Of a stretch of 12,442 bases of DNA, positions 7,945 to 12,442 are shown in pieces. The translations under genes and the position numbers were made by a program. How positions within the stretch are numbered: position 1 is the first letter of the stretch; every line of letters starts with the position of its first letter. The stretch is taken from NCBI GenBank assembly GCA_026713285.1, contig JAPOOT010000204.1:1-12442 (forward strand), given 5' to 3'. The notes under the pieces are model-generated. The model did not search any database. It worked only from the letters and a program-made list of their open reading frames with translations, and was not told the origin of the DNA. This DNA comes from Gemmatimonadota bacterium (GTDB taxonomy: Bacteria; JAAXHH01).

Positions 7945-8032
7945 CTTATAGAGCGGCAGATATCAGCAGGCATGAGCGATCTCCACCAGGACCGGACCAC
8001 CTTCTACCTGTCTCCGATAAAGGTCGCATCGG

Positions 8033-9109
8033 TCAGGCTGTCGGTTGATCAGGATAGAACTGCCGGCAATAGCGCCGGAAAAGACCGATGGGTCCATCGG
8101 ACTTGCACAGCCGGGGCGGCGTGCGAAACTGCTTTCGTTCCCAGATCACCACGTCCTGCAGCACGTCCCGTTTTTGCTGTGAAAGCATGATTTGCTGCAT
8201 CAAGCGGTTACGCAACGCCATGGGGAGGAACCCCAGGCCCGAGATGAAACGCCGGGGTCTGCGGATTCCCTGCAATTGGCCCGCCAGCACGAGATCGATC
8301 AGGCTGCCATCGATCGGCGTGGGCAGTACCCACAGTCTCAAGTGCATATCGATCGTTTTTTCGTGGACTTCGACATAGGAGTATCCCAGCCCGTGGATAT
8401 GGGCGACGGCCGATACTTCATAGGTGAGGTCCTTCAAGCCCATAATGCTGCGGACGCGCCTGAAGTTGAAACAGCTCTTCAGGTAGGCTCCGTCCACCGT
8501 CACCGGGCCGACCGGGTCCACATTGTCATAGCCGTGTACGTAGCGCAGGTGTCCGATATCCACGGAGTTCTCCGCCGTTTCCTGTGGATGGCCGCGAAAA
8601 CGCAGGGTTCTGAATCCCAGTTCGCCCCACTCGTTACCGGTCGGAGAATCGTCCGGAAGGTGCCAGTGCGCAGGGCGGCCGCCGATTCCGTACCACGCGA
8701 AAACCAGGCCGGAGATCTCCCGGGTTTCATACACGGTCAGTTTCGCGGCTTTCGGCGCCGGGGCGTTGGGCGTCGCGACGCATTGACCCGTCGCATCGAA
8801 CTCGAAACCGTGGAACGGACAGACCAGGCGGCCACCGTGTATCTTGCCGCCGACCTGAGGTCCCAGGTCGGAACCCAGGTGCGGACAAACCGCGTCGGCC
8901 ACGCAGATACGGCCTTCCTCGTCACACCATGCGACGATGTTCTCCCCCATCCACGTCTTCTCGATCAGTTTTCCCCGCAACAGGGTATCGCGCGTGGTTA
9001 CCAGGTACCAGCCTTCCGGGAAGGGGGGTAGGCCACCCGGTGCGTGCCCGGTACGGTGTACGGTATCTGCGTCGGCCGTGGAGGTTGCTATCGTTTCGGA
9101 GGAATGCAA
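8033..9109 (-). CDS. Rieske [2Fe-2S] oxygenase, Neverland/DAF-36/KshA-like, 358 aa
   Basis: This is the terminal oxygenase component of a Rieske non-heme iron system. The Rieske domain (about residues 33-140) binds the cluster through C75-P-H77 and C97-PF-H100. The catalytic domain has NSVDIGHLRYVHG at 181-193, giving D184 and iron ligands H187 and H192, and D319 in LQDVVIWERK is the likely third iron ligand. The overall pattern, including the terminal FRRYCRQFYP, resembles cholesterol 7-desaturases (Neverland/DAF-36) and steroid 9-alpha-hydroxylases (KshA). Bacterial sterol C-4 demethylation also uses a Rieske enzyme (SdmA), so that role is an alternative. The start is TTG at 9109 (no in-frame ATG or GTG up to the stop at 9176-9178), with AAAGGA 6 nt upstream. 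It is downstream of the FAD oxidoreductase with its own candidate promoter and converges with the TPR gene. No ferredoxin or reductase is in view. The family call is strong; the sterol substrate is inferred. Confidence 0.93.
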   Translation of the reverse strand: MHSSETIATSTADADTVHRTGHAPGGLPPFPEGWYLVTTRDTLLRGKLIEKTWMGENIVAWCDEEGRICVADAVCPHLGSDLGPQVGGKIHGGRLVCPFHGFEFDATGQCVATPNAPAPKAAKLTVYETREISGLVFAWYGIGGRPAHWHLPDDSPTGNEWGELGFRTLRFRGHPQETAENSVDIGHLRYVHGYDNVDPVGPVTVDGAYLKSCFNFRRVRSIMGLKDLTYEVSAVAHIHGLGYSYVEVHEKTIDMHLRLWVLPTPIDGSLIDLVLAGQLQGIRRPRRFISGLGFLPMALRNRLMQQIMLSQQKRDVLQDVVIWERKQFRTPPRLCKSDGPIGLFRRYCRQFYPDQPTA

Positions 9110-9115
9110 ATCCAG

Positions 9116-9122
9116 TCCTTTC
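9116..9122 (-). promoter_or_regulatory. Shine-Dalgarno supporting the TTG start of the Rieske gene
   Basis: On the minus strand GAAAGGA ends 6 nt before the TTG at 9109. No ATG or GTG lies in frame between the upstream stop (9176-9178) and the Rieske domain, so this site decides the start. Confidence 0.65.
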
Positions 9123-9206
9123 GTTATCCTCCTCGGCGCTGGTGAATTCGTCCGGGTTTCGAAGGGCCGCCGGGGTCAAGAAACGCGATGGTATTCCTCA
9201 CTGTAA

Positions 9207-9219
9207 GTAGTATAACTAC
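9207..9219. promoter_or_regulatory. Candidate operator palindrome over the Rieske -10 box
   Basis: GTAGT-ATA-ACTAC is a perfect inverted repeat with a 3 bp centre and covers the whole -10 box. A wider TGTA (on the minus strand, 9217-9220) and TACA (9202-9205) pair encloses it. This geometry suits a repressor that blocks RNA polymerase. No regulator gene is in the window, so the binding protein is unknown. Confidence 0.4.
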
Positions 9220-9237
9220 AATGCATTAACGCGACAA
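9209..9237 (-). promoter_or_regulatory. Candidate sigma70 promoter for the Rieske oxygenase
   Basis: Read on the minus strand, TTGTCG (9232-9237, 4 of 6) and TATACT (9209-9214, 5 of 6) are separated by exactly 17 bp. Transcription would begin near 9202, giving a leader of about 93 nt before the TTG start. The Rieske gene can thus be expressed independently of the oxidoreductase upstream. Confidence 0.6.
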
Positions 9238-9351
9238 GCAGGAATTGGCCCGAACAGGTGTAGCGGGGATTGCGGCGGCGCAGACACGCGGGATTCCCGT
9301 CGTTCGTTGCCCGTTCCCCGGACAGTCGAAGCCTGTCGCCCGTTGCGGTTT

Positions 9352-10740
9352 TCAACCTCTCGCCTTCCGGAAACGCCAGCCGTGCAGAATCCTTCCGTAG
9401 TAATTGAACATGCGCCTGGCCCCGGGGTCATCGAAGGGATATTCAGCGCCTATCCGCGAGGCGGCGGCGAGTCCCGTTACAAAGCAGGTTTCCTGGCTGT
9501 TCATCAGGGTGTGGGCGCCGCAGTGCCAGGTCCGCCGTCTGCCCTGGATGAAACGGAACAGATGGATGAGCCAGGCGACATGGCGCACATCATGCACGAT
9601 GTGCTGGAACCACCACTTCTCGACGATCTTCCGTTCATCGATGGGCGTGACCGGGTTGTAGGTCACCAGGCAGGGTTTGTCGGACCGGTTGGCCCATGGT
9701 TGCTGGTTGTGCATGATGTAGGTTATTTCATAGTTGTCCGGCCTGGCCCCGTACTGTTCGATATGATTGCTCCGCGTCTCAAGTGGTTTCACTTCGTTGT
9801 CCGGCAGGACGGAGGCGTCCGAATGCACGACCGTGTGGTTGTGGAGTTCGCTTTCATAACGGATCGACGACAGAATGTACCGCTCCAGGAACGTGGGCCG
9901 GTCGAGCAGCATCAGCGTCTGGTTCGCGTTGCAGGCGAAGATCACCTCGTCGAACTTCTCCTCTGCTCCGTCCGGATCCTCGATCACGACGCAGTTCGGC
10001 CGGCGGTACACCTTACGAACGGGCCGGCCGAGGTAGATCTTGTCCCTGAAATCAACTGACAGGTTTTCGAAGAAACGACGCGTGCCCTGGTCCCACGTCT
10101 GCATGGGCGTCGCGGATTCGATATCGAAGAACTCCAGGTACCGCGCAAAAAGCGACGCGGGCATATCGAACACGTTCGTCGCCATCAGGAAATTGACGAA
10201 CATGGGTTTCAGGATCTTGTACCTGAAGTCCCCTGAAAAACCGCCCAGGTTGAGCACGGTCCCCATGCTGACGTAATTTAAGGGATTGAGCGTGTTGACG
10301 AGACTCGACCGGGAATGGGTCAGCCGGCCGAGCCGGTGAAGGCGCTTCAGAAGCCGTTGAAACCGGACAATCTCCGGCTGCAGCTGCCTTCTTATGTCGG
10401 AGTCGAAATCGTGGGCGTATACCTGGCCGTGGTATTTCACGCTGTAGTTGAACCGGGTATCGAGCAGTTCGATGCCGAACTTCCGCATCAGCAACAGAAT
10501 GTGGTGGTAGACCGATGGGATCAGTGCGGTGACGGAAATGTCGAAGGGAATGGAACCGCCGTCATCCTGCGGCATATCGGCAGTGATCGCGTTTCCGCCC
10601 ACCTGCTGCCGGGCTTCGTAAATCCGGAAATCGAACCGGTCTGGATGTTGATTCAACGCCCACGCTGCGCCCAGCCCGGATATCCCACCGCCGATAATGG
10701 CTATACGTCGACGTTCGGGCGCGCGCTCTCCCGTCGTCAT
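9352..10740 (-). CDS. FAD-dependent amine-oxidase-fold oxidoreductase (COG2907-like), 462 aa
   Basis: This is a flavoprotein of the NAD(P)-binding Rossmann / amine oxidase superfamily, which also contains phytoene desaturases, protoporphyrinogen oxidase and hydroxysqualene dehydroxylase (HpnE). The dinucleotide-binding motif RIAIIGGGISGLGAAWAL sits at residues 12-29 with G17xG19xxG22, followed by the second-strand acid in RIYEARQQVGGNAIT. The C-terminal flavin segment contains TWHCGAHT and ETCFVTGLAAASRIGAEYPF. Features such as VNFLMATNVF and VVHSDASVLP recall the COG2907 predicted NAD/FAD-binding proteins often found near cyclopropane-fatty-acid-synthase-type methyltransferases. I prefer ATG 10740, which has GAGGAG 9 nt upstream; ATG 10770 would add ten residues but has only a poor site. 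It precedes the Rieske gene by 242 bp on the same strand. Oxidation, desaturation or isomerisation of a lipid is likely; the exact reaction is unknown. Confidence 0.88.
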   Translation of the reverse strand: MTTGERAPERRRIAIIGGGISGLGAAWALNQHPDRFDFRIYEARQQVGGNAITADMPQDDGGSIPFDISVTALIPSVYHHILLLMRKFGIELLDTRFNYSVKYHGQVYAHDFDSDIRRQLQPEIVRFQRLLKRLHRLGRLTHSRSSLVNTLNPLNYVSMGTVLNLGGFSGDFRYKILKPMFVNFLMATNVFDMPASLFARYLEFFDIESATPMQTWDQGTRRFFENLSVDFRDKIYLGRPVRKVYRRPNCVVIEDPDGAEEKFDEVIFACNANQTLMLLDRPTFLERYILSSIRYESELHNHTVVHSDASVLPDNEVKPLETRSNHIEQYGARPDNYEITYIMHNQQPWANRSDKPCLVTYNPVTPIDERKIVEKWWFQHIVHDVRHVAWLIHLFRFIQGRRRTWHCGAHTLMNSQETCFVTGLAAASRIGAEYPFDDPGARRMFNYYGRILHGWRFRKARG

Positions 10741-10749
10741 GCGTACACA

Positions 10750-10755
10750 CTCCTC
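10750..10755 (-). promoter_or_regulatory. Shine-Dalgarno favouring the start at 10740
   Basis: On the minus strand GAGGAG lies 9 nt before the ATG at 10740. The ATGs at 10764 and 10770 have no comparable site. This makes the shorter protein more likely and leaves the palindrome at 10774-10787 in the untranslated leader or promoter. Confidence 0.6.
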
Positions 10756-10773
10756 TGTACTCATCGTCATTGC

Positions 10774-10787
10774 CTATCCGCGGATAG
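10774..10787. promoter_or_regulatory. Perfect 14 bp palindrome, candidate operator
   Basis: CTATCCGCGGATAG is its own reverse complement. One base further out on each side does not pair, but the next two do (TG at 10771-10772 with CA at 10789-10790), giving 18 of 20 symmetric positions. It lies 33 nt upstream of the preferred oxidoreductase start and is typical of a dimeric repressor site. A purely structural or methylation role cannot be excluded (CCGCGG is also a SacII recognition site). Confidence 0.5.
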
Positions 10788-11076
10788 ACACTTACTTATT
10801 TTGATCCCCTCCCTGAACATAAGAACTTTTAACTCTGGATAAACCATGGTCGATTTAATTCATTGCGGAGCTTAAAACTTCAGAGAAAGGTGATATTGAT
10901 TTGCACAAGCAATAACTCGAACTATTCGATTTGCGCGAACTTTTTGCTATAGCTGGGTACTTGTCCAAGTGATCAACGTACAAGAACACATACGTTTAGC
11001 ATCTATTTTACAGAAATACTGAACAGAAAGTAGATGTTTCATTTTACTAATTTACAGGTTACCGTGGAATAGCTAC
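10788..11076. other. AT-rich intergenic region
   Basis: These 289 bases separate the minus-strand oxidoreductase from the plus-strand truncated gene. They are clearly richer in A and T than the flanking genes and contain frequent stops in all frames. They should hold divergent promoters for both neighbours, but I could not find a convincing -35/-10 pair, and I see no RNA gene or repeat. Confidence 0.6.
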
Positions 11077-11403
11077 ATGGCAAGGAATCCAAGTGGTGTC
11101 TCAAAAAGTGTCGCTCATGAAGTTTATCGGAGTGTGTCGAGCCAGCCGCATGAAAACCGTAAAGGAAACAAGATATCGAAGGTGTTTATAGCTATTTTGA
11201 TCTTCTTTAGCATGGATGCTGGAAGATTAATGGCTCAAGAGCATTACACTGGACAAACTATCGAACAGATCCTCGAACTGCCGGAAAAAGAAATCGACCT
11301 GGGTATCGCGTGTCTGGTGCTCGCAAAGGATGCTTATCCTCAGATTGATATAGCTAGGGAACCTCTGATCTACCCGGTTGTCCGACCACGAGGTAAGATA
11401 TGA
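11077..11403 (+). pseudogene. Truncated secreted SirB1/transglutaminase-like protein, 5' fragment
   Basis: An open frame of 108 codons begins with a basic leader and a hydrophobic stretch (VFIAILIFFSMDAG, about residues 36-49) ending in LMAQ, a plausible signal peptide. After it, the segment QTIEQILELPEKEIDLGIACL and then VLAKDAYPQIDI matches the opening of SirB1-type transglutaminase-like domains (LPEEEIDLAEAALLIAKEEYPDLD pattern, as I remember the family). The match stops at about residue 93, and the remaining 15 residues look unrelated. The usual domain continues well beyond 200 residues. The break coincides with a CTAG at 11354-11357, which I read as the insertion point of the adjacent IS5-family element; the true gene fragment would then be 11077-11357. 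The start is uncertain: ATG 11077 has no good Shine-Dalgarno. It is probably non-functional unless the shortened product is stable. Confidence 0.55.
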
Positions 11404-12442
11404 GTCAGCTCAGAGTACAATCATGCTGAAAATGGTGTCGTTTGGGGTACTTGTGAGGGTGTTTCCGGTCCCGGCCGGGCTCCGGAACGTCCTTTCCGAC
11501 CGGTATCGACCGGTCTGGACGCACTGCGCCCTATGTGGCCGCCAGTTCCCGCCGGACCAGATGGAAATTGGCCAGGGCAAACAGGGTGAAGAGCTGGGCG
11601 GTGTTCTTGGCCAGCCCCCGGTACCTCACCTTGCGATAGCCCCACAGATGCTTGATGACGCCGAAGGGATGCTCGACCCGCGCCCTGGTGCGATTGCTCT
11701 TGCGGTTGAACGAGACGTCCGCGCAGTTGAGTCGCTTGCCCCGACGAGCCTTGCGAAGCACCCGCCATTCGACATCGTCGGCCTCGGCCCGTTCCTTGCG
11801 CCCCTGGTCCGCATAGGCCTTGTCCCCGTAGATCGCCTGCTCCTCGCCGTGCAGACAGGCCTCCATCACCTGGGAATCATGCACCGAAGCAGGCGTGGTC
11901 GCCACGCTGTGCACCCGGCCCTTCGTATCCGTGCCCACGTGGGCCTTCATGCCGAAATGCCAGGTGTTGCCCTTCTTCGTGCTCGCCATCTCCGGGTCCC
12001 GCTTGCCGTCCCGGTTCTTCGTGGACGACGGCGCGTGGATGATCGTGGCGTCCACGATAGAGCCTTCGCGCACCAGAAGACCCCGATCCGACAGATAGCG
12101 CCTGGTCTGCTCGAACAACGCTTCGGTCAATCCATGGGCTTCCAGAAAATGGCGGAACTTGCAAATCGTCGTCTCGTCCGGCACGCCGTTCAAATCCACT
12201 CCGGCGAAGCGGCGCATCGATTCCACGTCGAGCAGACTGTCCTCCATGGCCGGGTCGCTCAAGGCGTACCACTGCTGCATGAAATAGATCCTGAGCATCA
12301 CAGAAGCCCCGATCGGGCGACGACCGTTGCCCGGCTTCGGATAGTGCGCCAGGACCGGCCCGAGCAAAAGGTCCCAGGGAAGCACCGCGTCCATCTCGCC
12401 CAGAAAGCGTTCCTTGCGCGTCTTCTTCTTCTTCTGATCGTA
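11358..12442 (-). mobile_element. IS5-family insertion sequence, one end inferred, other end outside the window
   Basis: An IS5-family transposase on the minus strand occupies most of this segment. The window end at 12442 cuts the element. The left boundary is inferred: CTAG at 11354-11357 fits the YTAR-type target used by many IS5 members, and GGAACCTCTGATC from 11358 resembles terminal repeats of that family as I recall them. This would leave 173 bp between the left end and the transposase stop. The partner inverted repeat lies outside the window, so the boundary is unproven. Confidence 0.6.
11531..12442 (-). CDS. IS5-family DDE transposase, 5' partial
   Basis: This transposase has the IS5 architecture: an N-terminal SMRRFAGVDLNGVPDETTICKF block (DUF772-type, about residues 59-80 counted from the ATG at 12394), then the DDE catalytic domain with D115 (SIVDATIIHAPSSTKN), D191 (YGDKAYAD) and E241 (RARVEHPFGVIK), and the family ending RYRGLAKNTAQLFTLFALANFHLVRR. 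The frame stays open upstream of ATG 12394 to the window edge, reading YDQKKKKTRKERFLGEMDAVLPW. IS5 transposases usually carry a similar KKTRRERFL stretch, so the true start lies beyond 12442. No internal stop or frameshift is visible and all three catalytic residues are present, so it may be active. Confidence 0.95.
   Translation of the reverse strand, partial: YDQKKKKTRKERFLGEMDAVLPWDLLLGPVLAHYPKPGNGRRPIGASVMLRIYFMQQWYALSDPAMEDSLLDVESMRRFAGVDLNGVPDETTICKFRHFLEAHGLTEALFEQTRRYLSDRGLLVREGSIVDATIIHAPSSTKNRDGKRDPEMASTKKGNTWHFGMKAHVGTDTKGRVHSVATTPASVHDSQVMEACLHGEEQAIYGDKAYADQGRKERAEADDVEWRVLRKARRGKRLNCADVSFNRKSNRTRARVEHPFGVIKHLWGYRKVRYRGLAKNTAQLFTLFALANFHLVRRELAAT

Noticed and set aside
8014..8032. 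Stem CCGAT/ATCGG between the convergent TPR and Rieske genes as a bidirectional terminator
   Set aside because: Five pairs with a 9 nt loop and no T- or A-tract on either side are too weak to call.
8192..9031. A 279-codon plus-strand frame antisense to the Rieske gene
   Set aside because: The Rieske ligands and catalytic motifs are unambiguous on the minus strand. The opposite frame shows no motif.
9289..9299. Inverted repeat CGGGA-T-TCCCG downstream of the FAD oxidoreductase
   Set aside because: It is short, lies about 50 nt after the stop and lacks a T-tract; chance occurrence in GC-rich DNA is likely.
9307..10059. A 250-codon plus-strand frame antisense to the FAD oxidoreductase
   Set aside because: It covers the conserved C-terminal half of the flavoprotein and has no recognisable domain.

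Overview
This is a GC-rich bacterial window from a Gram-negative (two-membrane) organism, shown by a tripartite RND efflux pump with a periplasmic adaptor. The lineage cannot be fixed from the sequence. The gene content (a eukaryote-like sterol C-24 methyltransferase homologue, a Neverland/DAF-36-like Rieske oxygenase and a P450) resembles the lipid-tailoring loci of uncultured, sterol- or triterpenoid-handling bacteria. Nothing here makes the core sterol skeleton (no squalene epoxidase or oxidosqualene cyclase), so sterol as the substrate is an inference.

Plus-strand block, 1-6978: an RND adaptor (5' end outside the window) overlaps the RND permease by ATGA. The permease overlaps by TAATG a remarkable two-domain protein, a GPP34 (GOLPH3-type) domain followed by a complete cytochrome P450. 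After 36 bp comes an SMT-type methyltransferase. The spacing says one operon that joins membrane export, a membrane-targeting-like domain, an oxygenase and a C-methyltransferase. My working model is tailoring of a sterol or triterpenoid at the inner membrane and its extraction by the pump.

6979-7944: a short gap with a plausible sigma70 promoter leads into a signal-peptide-bearing TPR-like protein.

8033-10740, minus strand: an FAD-dependent amine-oxidase-fold oxidoreductase, a 242 bp gap with a good promoter and an overlapping palindrome, then the Rieske oxygenase starting at TTG. The oxidoreductase gene is preceded by a perfect 14 bp palindrome. These genes converge on the plus-strand block and may supply further redox steps on the same lipid.

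10788-12442: an AT-richer stretch leads to the beginning of a secreted SirB1/transglutaminase-like gene that appears to be cut by an IS5-family insertion sequence. A CTAG followed by a GGAACCTCTGATC-type end marks a likely left boundary near 11357/11358. The IS transposase runs off the right edge of the window.
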